Source: Phocaeicola_A sp964514145 (lineage in GTDB: Bacteria; Bacteroidota; Bacteroidia; Bacteroidales; Bacteroidaceae). Taken from it: 13,297 bases of DNA. The notes beneath the pieces are model-generated. The model was not told the DNA's origin, ran no database searches, and saw only the letters and a program-made list of their open reading frames with translations. Below are positions 6,769 to 13,297 of this stretch, piece by piece. The translations under genes and the position numbers were made by a program. Position 1 is the stretch's first letter. The number at the start of each line of letters is the position of its first letter. Where the stretch lies: the NCBI GenBank assembly GCA_964514145.1, contig CAZEPM010000055.1, positions 1 to 13,297 on the forward strand, read 5' to 3'.

Positions 6769-7478
6769 TGTATGTGAGTATGAAGACTAGTTTTTATTGG
6801 TTGATTTGTCTGACAATGTTGTTGTCAGTGAGCCTGTTTACGGCCTGCGATGAGGAGGACGGTAGCGTAGATACGTATGCCAACTGGAAAGTGCGTAATG
6901 ATAATTTCTTGGATTCTATTGCAGATGTGGCCACCCGTAATGAAAGCGGACAGTGGGAACGCTTTCTGTCGTATTCCATTGCCGGCGTTTCGAGTGACGA
7001 CGACAGTTCAGGTGATTACGATGTGACCAGTTATATCTATGTGGAAAAATTGCAGGATGCTACGCCTCCGGCTATGGTAGACGGCGAGGTTCGACGCACG
7101 CTTTATACGGATTCGGTCGATGTGAATTATCGTGGTTGGCTGATCAATGGTACGACTTTCGATGAGAGCTATACGGAGACGGAGCTCGACTATGAGATTG
7201 CCGTGCCGTCCACCGGGCAGGTGAGCGATTTTGTCAATGGATTTACGACAGCATTACAAGAAATGCATGCAGCCGATGAAGATGCTGTGCAAGAAGATGG
7301 AACCCCTTATGAAGTTCCGTGGCAGTATCGTGGTGACCGCTGGTTGGTCTACATCCCGTATCAGTTGGCTTACGATGATTCGGATAGGGATGATATTCCC
7401 GCTTATTCGGTGCTGATTTTCGACATTGCTTTGTTGCGCGTGTGGAGTATCGGCGAATCAGTTCCGGAGTGGAACTGA
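6768..7478 (+). CDS. FKBP-type peptidyl-prolyl isomerase, predicted lipoprotein
   Basis: The 236-residue product should assist folding of exported proteins by isomerising X-Pro bonds. Its signal peptide ends in LFTAC, making Cys27 the lipidation site, so it is membrane-anchored in the periplasm or at the outer membrane. The FKBP domain occupies about 112-227. It shows VDVNYRGWLINGTTFDESY (118-135), VNGFTTALQEMH (156-167), GDRWLVYIPYQLAY (189-202) and IPAYSVLIFDIALL (210-223). About 20 extra acidic residues (roughly 168-188) separate the MH and GDRW segments that adjoin in ordinary FKBPs. The region before the domain (30-110) is acidic and unassigned. Translation may start at 6768, overlapping the synthetase stop, or at the in-frame ATG at 6780, which gives a more typical signal peptide (MKTSFYWLIC). 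The gene ends shortly before a strong terminator. Confidence 0.88.
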   Translation: MYVSMKTSFYWLICLTMLLSVSLFTACDEEDGSVDTYANWKVRNDNFLDSIADVATRNESGQWERFLSYSIAGVSSDDDSSGDYDVTSYIYVEKLQDATPPAMVDGEVRRTLYTDSVDVNYRGWLINGTTFDESYTETELDYEIAVPSTGQVSDFVNGFTTALQEMHAADEDAVQEDGTPYEVPWQYRGDRWLVYIPYQLAYDDSDRDDIPAYSVLIFDIALLRVWSIGESVPEWN

Positions 7479-7511
7479 CGGAGGGGTGCTTCGGTTTTTG
7501 TAGGTATACAT

Positions 7512-7565
7512 AAAGACTATCTCACAGACATCTCGCTTAAGTAAAATGTCTGTGAGATAGTCTTT
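7512..7565. terminator. Bidirectional intrinsic terminator between the FKBP gene and asd
   Basis: Bases 7512-7531 and 7546-7565 are a perfect 20-bp inverted repeat around a 14-base loop. On the plus strand the right arm runs into TTTTT; on the minus strand the stem ends in TTT followed by A. It lies between two convergent genes, 33 bases after the FKBP stop and 34 bases from the asd stop, so it probably ends both transcripts. Confidence 0.88.
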
Positions 7566-7599
7566 TTATAAGGGTAAATCAAAATAAGCTTATTTGTTT

Positions 7600-8610
7600 T
7601 TATTTGAGGTTGCCCACTTTGATGAGGTATTCGGCAATTTGCACGGCATTGAGTGCAGCGCCTTTCTTGATTTGGTCACCGACAATCCAGAAGGTAAGCC
7701 CGTTTTCGTCTGTCAGATCTTTGCGGATACGGCCTACATAAACGGGATCTTTACCGGCAAGGAAGAGCGGCATGGGATATACTTTGTTGGCAGGGTCGTC
7801 CATCAAAACGAGTCCCTCGCCATCGGCAAATGCCTGACGGGCTTCTTCCACGGAGACAGGACGTTCGGTTTCAATCCAAATGCTTTCGGAGTGAGAACGA
7901 AGGGCAGGCACACGCACACAGGTAGCACTGGTCTTCACGTCGGAGTGCATGATTTTACGCGTTTCGTTGAACATTTTCATTTCTTCTTTGGTATATCCGT
8001 TGTCTGTGAATACATCGATTTGCGGAATCACGTTGTAAGCCAACTGATAGGAAAACTTTTCTACGGTGACAGGTTTGTTGTGGATGATTTGATGATATTG
8101 TTCGTGTAGCTCATCCATTGCTGCTGCACCGGCGCCACTGGCAGCCTGATAGGTAGCTACCCGTACACGTTTGATGTGTGACAGCTTTTCGATGGCTTTC
8201 AGGGCAACAACCATTTGAATGGTTGTACAGTTAGGATTGGCAATGATACCTCTGGGGCGGTTTAATGCATCTTCGGCATTGACTTCAGGAACAACCAAAG
8301 GAACATCGTCATCCATACGGAATGCGCTCGAGTTGTCAATCATGACCGCTCCATACTTCGTGATGGTTTCTACATATTCTTTTGAAGTGCCTGCTCCGGC
8401 TGAGGTGAAAGCAATGTCAACTCCTTTGAAGTCATCGTTGTGTTGAAGAAGTTTGACTTCATACTCTTTACCACGGAAGGCATATTTTCTGCCTGCACTC
8501 CGTGAAGATCCGAATAATAACAGTTCATCAATCGGAAAGTTTCTTTCTTCGAGTACGCGAAGGAACTCTTGACCTACGGCTCCGCTTGCACCAACAATAG
8601 CTACTTTCAT
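7600..8610 (-). CDS. asd: Aspartate-semialdehyde dehydrogenase
   Basis: This 336-residue cytosolic enzyme reduces aspartyl phosphate to aspartate semialdehyde with NADPH, the branch point for lysine/diaminopimelate, threonine and methionine. The N-terminal nucleotide-binding loop reads GASGAVG (7-13), followed by FGSSRSAG (33-40). The catalytic cysteine is Cys128 in ANPNCTT, with Gln155 in TYQAASG. His240 in VPALRSHSES completes the expected active site. The protein runs full length with no gap. The ATG at 8608-8610 is preferred because MKVAIVGASG is the usual family N-terminus; a TTG at 8631 would add seven basic residues with no support. It stands alone, convergent with the FKBP gene and divergent from the antiporter operon, so nothing nearby shares its pathway. 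Confidence 0.96.
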   Translation of the reverse strand: MKVAIVGASGAVGQEFLRVLEERNFPIDELLLFGSSRSAGRKYAFRGKEYEVKLLQHNDDFKGVDIAFTSAGAGTSKEYVETITKYGAVMIDNSSAFRMDDDVPLVVPEVNAEDALNRPRGIIANPNCTTIQMVVALKAIEKLSHIKRVRVATYQAASGAGAAAMDELHEQYHQIIHNKPVTVEKFSYQLAYNVIPQIDVFTDNGYTKEEMKMFNETRKIMHSDVKTSATCVRVPALRSHSESIWIETERPVSVEEARQAFADGEGLVLMDDPANKVYPMPLFLAGKDPVYVGRIRKDLTDENGLTFWIVGDQIKKGAALNAVQIAEYLIKVGNLK

Positions 8611-8673
8611 CTTTGTTCTTTGCTTTTTCAATTAAACGTTTGTTGAACTATAATACTTAATTTTAATGGTTTG

Positions 8674-8681
8674 CAAAATTA
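8674..8681 (-). promoter_or_regulatory. asd: Candidate -7 box for asd
   Basis: The minus strand reads TAATTTTG, an exact TAnnTTTG, followed by CAAACC. Transcription would start about 7 bases further on, giving a leader of roughly 57 bases. No clear TTG lies at the -33 distance. Confidence 0.42.
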
Positions 8682-8725
8682 TAACATTTAGGTATATAAG
8701 ACATCATAAATTCAATTCTTTTTCG

Positions 8726-8733
8726 TTATTTTG
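8726..8733 (+). promoter_or_regulatory. Candidate -7 box for the antiporter-tcdA-lolD operon
   Basis: TTATTTTG followed by CA is a one-mismatch TAnnTTTG box, 27 bases before the antiporter ATG. This is the same distance and flanking CA as the box before the synthetase gene. No -33 TTG is evident. Confidence 0.35.
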
Positions 8734-8760
8734 CACCTAAAATCAAGATAAAAGAAGTGT

Positions 8761-10890
8761 ATGAGCTGGTTTAACCCAGGTGTGTATTTCCCAATAACGG
8801 ATCCCACATGGATTTTCTTTTTGGTGTTGAGCATTATTTTGTTTGCGCCAATGTTACTGGATCGTTTGCGGATTCCGGCGATTGTGGGTATGATATTTGC
8901 AGGAGTGATTATCGGTCCTCACGGACTTCGCATTCTTGAATATGACAGCAGTTTTGAGCTTTTCGGGAAGGTTGGCCTCTACTACATCATGTTTTTGGCC
9001 AGTCTGGAAATGGATATGCAGGATTTGCAGCGTATTCGAGGGAAAGCTATCACATTGGGGCTTTTGGCCTTTATTTTTCCGTTAGGGTTGGGCATTGTGA
9101 GTAATATCTTTCTCTTGAAATACGGTCTGATTACTTCAATTCTGTTAGCCAGTATGTATGCCTCTCATACCTTAATTTCTTATCCGATTGTAATTCGTTA
9201 CGGTGTAGCGCGTCATCAGAGTGTCAGCATTGCAGTGGGTGGTACGATTGTGACCGATACGTTTACGCTGTTGGTGCTGGCCGTCATTAGCGGTATGTTT
9301 AAGGGCGATACCGGTGGCATGTTCTGGTTTTGGCTGATTGCGAAAGTTTTGATATTGGGTGGACTGATTGTGTATAGTTTTCCCCGTATCGGACGTTGGT
9401 TTTTCCGCCGTTACAACAGCACGGTTATGCAATATATCTTTGTGCTGGTGATGGTCTTTCTCAGTGCCGGACTGATGCAGGTCATAGGTTTGGAAGGTAT
9501 TTTGGGCGTTTTTTTGGCCGGTTTGGTGCTCAATCGGCTGATACCGTCTAATTCTCCGTTGATGAGTTATGTTAAGTTTGTTGGCAATGCCTTGTTTATC
9601 CCTTATTTTCTGATAGGGGTCGGCATGATTATCGATATCCGTATTTTGGTCGGACACATCGACTCGTTGAAAGTAGCCGCTGTGATGATTGTGATCGCAT
9701 TGTCCGGAAAATGGATTGCTTCTTGGTTGACGCAGAAAATCTACGGCATGTCGAATACGGAACGTGAACTAATGTTTGGCTTGAGCAATGCGCAAGCTGC
9801 CGCAACCTTGGCTGCTGTGTTGGTGGGATACAGCATCATCATGCCCAACGGTGAACGTTTGCTGAACGACGATGTACTGAACGGAACCGTGTTGTTGATA
9901 TTGGTGACATGTATTGTCAGTTCGTTGATAACGGAACGTCAAGCCCGGCGACTGGCCTTGTCAGGGACTGCCGGTGATGAAGAGGCACCCGATACAAAAA
10001 ACGAAAAAATGTTGATTGCGCTCTCCAATCCGGATACGGTAGACACTTTGGTCACTCTGGCTTTAATGCTTCGCAAACCGAAACAAAAAAACGGACTCGT
10101 AGGCTTGAGTGTAGTCTACGACAATGATGCTGGATTGCGGCGTCAGGAACAGAGTCGGAAAAATCTGGAGATTGCCATGGAGATTGCTGCTTCCGTCAAT
10201 GTTGACATGCAGGTGCAAAGCCGGGTGAGCAACAACATTGCCTCGGGCATTATTCACGCCATGAAAGAGTTCGGGGCGACGGAGCTGATACTGGGCTTAC
10301 ACCGGAAGAGCAGCATTGTTGATTCGTTTTTCGGCATCCTGACCAACAACATTCTGAAGGACATCAACCGTCAGGTCATCATTGTGAAATGCCTGATTCC
10401 CGTCAACACCTTGCGACGCATTGTTGTGGCTGTTCCGGAGAAAGCGGAATATGAAGTCGGATTCTACAAGTGGGTGGAACGGTTGGGACGACTGGGCGAA
10501 CAGATTGGTTGCAGGATACATTTCTGGGGACATCCGGACACGCTGCGACGGATTGAGGGTTTTCTGGATAAGTATCATAAAAGCCTGCGTACGGAGTTTT
10601 CCACGTTATCCGATTGGAACGACTTGTTGATTCTGACCGGTCAGATTAACTACGACTATATGTTGGTTATTGTCAGTGCTCGTTCCGGATCTATTTCCTA
10701 TCAACCTTCTTTTGAGCATTTGCCGGAACAGATTCTTCATTATTTCTCCAACAACAGTCTGATGATTATTTACCCTGACCAATATGGCGACGATTCGGTC
10801 GACAATATCACATTTATCGAGCCGAATAATCGGCAGGGAGAGATGTCTCGGACGGTGGAGAACTGGGTTAATAAATGGTTTAGGAATTGA
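8761..10890 (+). CDS. CPA2-family cation/proton antiporter with USP-like cytosolic tail
   Basis: This 709-residue inner-membrane protein should exchange Na+ or K+ for H+. Residues about 17-395 make a chain of roughly twelve hydrophobic segments of the Na_H_Exchanger fold. They include the early signature PAIVGMIFAGVIIGPHGL (39-56) and the ion-binding segment GGTIVTDTFTL (160-170), whose Thr165-Asp166 corresponds to the ND/DD pair of NhaP or NhaA. Residues about 410-690 are soluble and resemble two universal stress protein (USP) domains in tandem. The first includes VGLSVVYDN and ATELILGLHRKSS, the second LRRIVVAVPEK and YDYMLVIVSARSGS. Such tails are expected to sense nucleotides or other cytosolic signals and gate transport. 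No KTN/RCK domain is seen, so it differs from classical KefB/KefC. The ion specificity cannot be read from sequence. The stop is 2 bases before the tcdA ATG, so the two are co-transcribed. Confidence 0.88.
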   Translation: MSWFNPGVYFPITDPTWIFFLVLSIILFAPMLLDRLRIPAIVGMIFAGVIIGPHGLRILEYDSSFELFGKVGLYYIMFLASLEMDMQDLQRIRGKAITLGLLAFIFPLGLGIVSNIFLLKYGLITSILLASMYASHTLISYPIVIRYGVARHQSVSIAVGGTIVTDTFTLLVLAVISGMFKGDTGGMFWFWLIAKVLILGGLIVYSFPRIGRWFFRRYNSTVMQYIFVLVMVFLSAGLMQVIGLEGILGVFLAGLVLNRLIPSNSPLMSYVKFVGNALFIPYFLIGVGMIIDIRILVGHIDSLKVAAVMIVIALSGKWIASWLTQKIYGMSNTERELMFGLSNAQAAATLAAVLVGYSIIMPNGERLLNDDVLNGTVLLILVTCIVSSLITERQARRLALSGTAGDEEAPDTKNEKMLIALSNPDTVDTLVTLALMLRKPKQKNGLVGLSVVYDNDAGLRRQEQSRKNLEIAMEIAASVNVDMQVQSRVSNNIASGIIHAMKEFGATELILGLHRKSSIVDSFFGILTNNILKDINRQVIIVKCLIPVNTLRRIVVAVPEKAEYEVGFYKWVERLGRLGEQIGCRIHFWGHPDTLRRIEGFLDKYHKSLRTEFSTLSDWNDLLILTGQINYDYMLVIVSARSGSISYQPSFEHLPEQILHYFSNNSLMIIYPDQYGDDSVDNITFIEPNNRQGEMSRTVENWVNKWFRN

Positions 10891-10892
10891 AT

Positions 10893-11606
10893 ATGGCGGC
10901 CGATTGGACACAACGCACGGAACTGTTGTTGGGGACAGAAAAGATGGAACGTCTTCGGCGGGCACATGTTTTGGTCGTGGGAACCGGTGGCGTGGGCGCT
11001 TATGCCGCAGAAATGATATGTCGTGCAGGGGTAGGTCAGATGACACTGGTTGATGGCGATATTGTGCAGCTCACTAACCTTAATCGCCAGTTGCCCGCAC
11101 TCCATTCTACGTTAGGTATGGCTAAAGTGCAGATTCTTTCCGCACGATTTTTGGACATCAATCCTGAACTCCGGCTTTGTGTACGTGAAGTATATCTGCA
11201 AGACGAGGCTATCCCGCAGTTGCTCGACAGTTCGTCCTTTGATTTCATTGTCGATGCCATTGATACCGTCAGTCCCAAATGTTATCTCATAGCAGAAGCC
11301 TGGAAACGTCGCATCCCGATAGTCTCGAGTATGGGTGCCGGAGCGAAATGTGATGTCACGAAAATACGCATAGCCGATTTGTGGGAGACTTACCATTGTG
11401 GGCTGAGCAAGGCTGTGCGCAAACGGTTGCAGAAGATGGGACTCAAACGTAAACTACCTGTAGTATTCAGCACGGAGCAGGCCGATTCACAGGCGGTTGT
11501 ATTAACCGAGAACGAACGCCATAAGAAATCAACCGTCGGAACCGTGAGTTATATGCCCGCTGTCTTTGGTTGCTATTTGGCACATTACGTAATAGAACAT
11601 TTATGA
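10893..11606 (+). CDS. tcdA: tRNA threonylcarbamoyladenosine dehydratase, ThiF/MoeB superfamily
   Basis: The 237-residue enzyme belongs to the E1-like ThiF/MoeB group. TcdA (CsdL) uses ATP to cyclise t6A at position 37 of ANN-decoding tRNAs to ct6A, which sharpens decoding. The start TQRTELLLG is the typical TcdA N-terminus. The nucleotide loop GTGGVG spans 30-35, followed by VDGDIV (53-58) and TNLNRQ (61-66), whose Arg65 is the expected ATP-contacting residue, then VDAIDTVSPK. There are no CxxC zinc pairs, consistent with TcdA and unlike MoeB or ThiF. It is about 30 residues shorter than the E. coli protein, lacking part of the C-terminal end. An upstream TTG at 10887 was not chosen because it overlaps the antiporter stop and adds only two residues. 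The gene lies 3 bases before the LolD-like gene. No csdA/csdE partners are nearby. Confidence 0.9.
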   Translation: MAADWTQRTELLLGTEKMERLRRAHVLVVGTGGVGAYAAEMICRAGVGQMTLVDGDIVQLTNLNRQLPALHSTLGMAKVQILSARFLDINPELRLCVREVYLQDEAIPQLLDSSSFDFIVDAIDTVSPKCYLIAEAWKRRIPIVSSMGAGAKCDVTKIRIADLWETYHCGLSKAVRKRLQKMGLKRKLPVVFSTEQADSQAVVLTENERHKKSTVGTVSYMPAVFGCYLAHYVIEHL

Positions 11607-11609
11607 TTT

Positions 11610-12263
11610 ATGATACATCTGCAAGGAATTACCAAAAGTTTCGGCACACTGGAAGTGCTCAAGCATATTGATTTAGACATAGATTGTCGTGAAGTCGTGA
11701 GTATTGTGGGGCCGAGTGGAGCAGGCAAGACCACGCTTTTACAGATTGTCGGCACATTGGATAAGCCCGATGCCGGGACGGTTGAAGTAGACGGTGTCGA
11801 TGTCGGCCGGTTGCGTGCCAAGGATCTGGCCGGATTTCGAAATCGTCACATCGGATTCGTGTTTCAGTTTCACCAGTTGTTGCCTGAGTTTACGGCCATC
11901 GAAAACATTCTGATTCCGGCTTATATTGCCCATACCCCGCAAAAAGAAGCTCAAAAGCGTGCATTCGAACTGCTTGACTTTATGGGACTCACAGGCCGTG
12001 CCTCACACAAACCCAATGAACTTTCGGGTGGAGAAAAACAACGGGTTGCTGTAGCCCGTGCACTAATCAATAATCCGGCCGTTGTCTTAGCCGATGAACC
12101 GTCGGGCAGTCTGGATTCACAAAACAAGGCAGACTTGCATCAACTGTTTTTCCATTTGCGCGATACGTTCGGACAGACGTTTGTCATTGTGACCCACGAC
12201 GAAGAATTGTCGCGACTGACTGACCGCACTATACATATGAAAGACGGTTGTATCGTTGACTGA
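11610..12263 (+). CDS. lolD: LolD/MacB-type ABC transporter ATPase
   Basis: This 217-residue cytosolic ATPase has every element of an active ABC nucleotide-binding domain. Walker A is GPSGAGKTT (34-42), the Q loop has Gln86 in FVFQFHQLLPEFTA, the signature is LSGGE (138-142), Walker B is VVLADE (158-163) with Glu163, and the switch histidine is His196 in THD. The FQFHQLLPEFTAIEN segment and short length are typical of the LolD/MacB/FtsE group. LolD powers release of lipoproteins from the inner membrane for outer-membrane delivery; MacB-like relatives drive other envelope processes. The paired permease (LolC/E or MacB type) is not in the window, so the exact assignment rests on the ATPase alone. 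It begins 3 bases after the tcdA stop and is the last gene of the operon. The next gene is 137 bases away with its own promoter-like box. Confidence 0.82.
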   Translation: MIHLQGITKSFGTLEVLKHIDLDIDCREVVSIVGPSGAGKTTLLQIVGTLDKPDAGTVEVDGVDVGRLRAKDLAGFRNRHIGFVFQFHQLLPEFTAIENILIPAYIAHTPQKEAQKRAFELLDFMGLTGRASHKPNELSGGEKQRVAVARALINNPAVVLADEPSGSLDSQNKADLHQLFFHLRDTFGQTFVIVTHDEELSRLTDRTIHMKDGCIVD

Positions 12264-12338
12264 GCGGCGATAGGCCACTCCATTGCACCAATCTTTGAAA
12301 AAGGAAGCCTAAGGAAGCGGAATTCTGTGAATCTTTTG

Positions 12339-12346
12339 TACATTTG
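12339..12346 (+). promoter_or_regulatory. cvfB: Candidate -7 box for the cvfB-like gene
   Basis: TACATTTG is an exact TAnnTTTG box, 54 bases before the ATG, in the 137-base gap after the LolD-like gene. There is no TTG at the -33 position. Instead the area is occupied by two copies of AAGGAAGC, 10 bases apart (12301-12308 and 12311-12318). No intrinsic terminator for the upstream operon is visible, so read-through is possible as well. Confidence 0.45.
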
Positions 12347-12400
12347 TAATGCGGTTGTTCGAACAAACAGCTTGCCGCAGACTGTAAACTTACGCGATAT

Positions 12401-13267
12401 ATGCATGTAAAACTAGGAAAATATAACCAGCTGACTGTTGTCAAGAAAGTAGACTTCGGTGTGTATCTGGATGGTGGTGAAGACGGTGAGATCCTACTTC
12501 CCACCCGTTATGTCCCAGTCAATTCTGAGGTGGGTGATGTGCTGAATGTCTTTATCTATCTTGATAACGAAGAGCGCCTTGTGGCTACAACGCTGACACC
12601 GTTGGTACAGGTCGGGCAGTTTGCTTGTCTGGAAGTGTCGTGGATTAATAAATATGGAGCTTTCCTCAACTGGGGACTGATGAAAGACCTTTTTGTGCCT
12701 TATGGCGAGCAGCGAAAAAAAATGGAGGTAGGAAAGCGCTATGTAATCCATGCCCATGTCGATGAAGACAGTTTCCGCATTGTGGCTTCAGCCAAGGTGG
12801 AGCATTATCTTTCCGATGAGAAACCCGATTATCAGGTCGGCGATCAAGTAGAAGCGTTGGTTTATCAGCATACGGAACTCGGTTATAAGGTGATTGTCGA
12901 CAATCGCTTTGGCGGATTGATTTTTAGCAATGAGGTGTTTCGGCCAATTTGTATAGGGATGCGAATAGATGCTTACGTGAAGCAGGTGCGACCTGATGGC
13001 AAAATCGATCTCGAACTGCAACAGAGCGGCCGGCAGAAGGTTTATGACTTTGCATACACGCTGTTGAATTTCCTGAAGAAACAAGGCGGATATACGCCGT
13101 TTAACGATAAGAGTCCGGCGGAAGACATCTATGAGACGTTTGGTGTGAGCAAAAAAACATTTAAAAAGGCTGTGGGTGATTTGTATAAGAAACATCTGAT
13201 TGTGCTCGAGCCGGACGGTATCCGGCTGATGCATGAGAAAGCGTCCCGACACAATGTACGTAAGTAA
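12401..13267 (+). CDS. cvfB: CvfB-like S1 RNA-binding protein
   Basis: The 288-residue cytosolic protein has the layout of the CvfB/YitL family: three S1-type OB folds followed by a winged helix. The first repeat (about 1-62) includes KKVDFGVYLDGGEDGEILLP. The second (about 68-135) has VSWINKYGAFLNWGLMKDLFVP, a classical S1 core. The third (about 145-215) contains GDQVEALVYQHTELGYKVIVDN and GLIFSNEVF. The C-terminal part (about 222-280) has YTLLNFLKKQGGYTPFNDKS and FGVSKKTFKKAVGDLYKKHLI, a helix-turn-helix-like winged helix. Family members bind RNA and, in Gram-positive bacteria, influence virulence gene expression; the role in Bacteroidetes is not settled. Automated annotation sometimes calls such proteins GntR regulators because of the winged helix, which I think is wrong here. 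The ATG at 12401 is the only reasonable start. The window ends 30 bases after the stop. Confidence 0.88.
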   Translation: MHVKLGKYNQLTVVKKVDFGVYLDGGEDGEILLPTRYVPVNSEVGDVLNVFIYLDNEERLVATTLTPLVQVGQFACLEVSWINKYGAFLNWGLMKDLFVPYGEQRKKMEVGKRYVIHAHVDEDSFRIVASAKVEHYLSDEKPDYQVGDQVEALVYQHTELGYKVIVDNRFGGLIFSNEVFRPICIGMRIDAYVKQVRPDGKIDLELQQSGRQKVYDFAYTLLNFLKKQGGYTPFNDKSPAEDIYETFGVSKKTFKKAVGDLYKKHLIVLEPDGIRLMHEKASRHNVRK

Positions 13268-13297
13268 TCCGGCAAATGCTGATTTTTGTCTTTCAGG

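Noticed and set aside
7594..8109. 171-codon plus-strand frame antisense to asd
   Set aside because: It overlaps the conserved asd sequence and starts at the terminator edge; no family resemblance.
8611..8631. TTG start that would extend Asd by seven residues
   Set aside because: The family begins at MKVAIVGASG; the extension is basic and unsupported.
9172..9657. 161-codon minus-strand frame inside the antiporter gene
   Set aside because: Rich in His/Gln/Asn/Thr, as expected from reading membrane-protein codons in reverse; no independent support.
1..13297. Mobile element, CRISPR array, toxin-antitoxin or defence system
   Set aside because: No transposase, integrase, repeat-spacer series, toxin-sized gene pair or nuclease/helicase set was found on either strand; the genes are housekeeping.

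Overview
The window looks like an ordinary stretch of housekeeping chromosome from a member of the Bacteroidales, probably a Bacteroides-like genus. The evidence is the dimeric single-chain glycyl-tRNA synthetase beginning MAQQEDVFKK, a Bacteroidetes-type topoisomerase IV A subunit, lipoprotein signals ending in LSSC and LFTAC, a gene recognised as DUF3316 type, promoter-like TAnnTTTG boxes instead of the usual -10 hexamer, and almost no Shine-Dalgarno sequences. I see no insertion sequence, phage gene, CRISPR array or other sign of a mobile or defence island.

Layout. The first 59 bases carry the last codons of a plus-strand gene. A minus-strand tRNA-Leu(UAG) follows at 141-222, with a promoter overlapping the end of the next gene. 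Positions 295-4893 form one tight minus-strand operon, read from high to low coordinate: parC, a secreted DUF3316-type protein, and an S41-family lipoprotein peptidase. The gaps are 2 and 16 bases. A 330-base intergenic region (4894-5223) separates parC from the divergent glycyl-tRNA synthetase gene. It is the least explained part of the window and contains two stem-loops; the longer has a 17-pair stem whose G-U wobbles make sense only in a plus-strand RNA.

The synthetase gene overlaps by one base the start of an FKBP-type prolyl isomerase lipoprotein gene. That pair ends at a 20-bp perfect hairpin terminator, which it shares with the convergent asd gene (aspartate-semialdehyde dehydrogenase). 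After a divergent 150-base promoter region comes a plus-strand operon: a CPA2-type cation/proton antiporter with a cytosolic tail resembling two universal stress protein domains, tcdA (ct6A tRNA modification), and a LolD-like ABC ATPase, with 2- and 3-base gaps. A separately promoted cvfB-like gene (S1 repeats plus winged helix) closes the window.

How they work together. Several genes serve translation and its fidelity: tRNA-Leu, glycyl-tRNA synthetase, TcdA and the CvfB-like RNA-binding protein. Another group serves the envelope: the S41 lipoprotein, the DUF3316 protein, the FKBP lipoprotein, the LolD-like ATPase and the antiporter. ParC serves chromosome segregation, and Asd feeds Lys/Thr/Met and diaminopimelate synthesis. 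I found no convincing new multi-gene system. The best leads are the structured RNA candidate between parC and the synthetase gene, and the conserved-looking linkage of parC to two envelope proteins.
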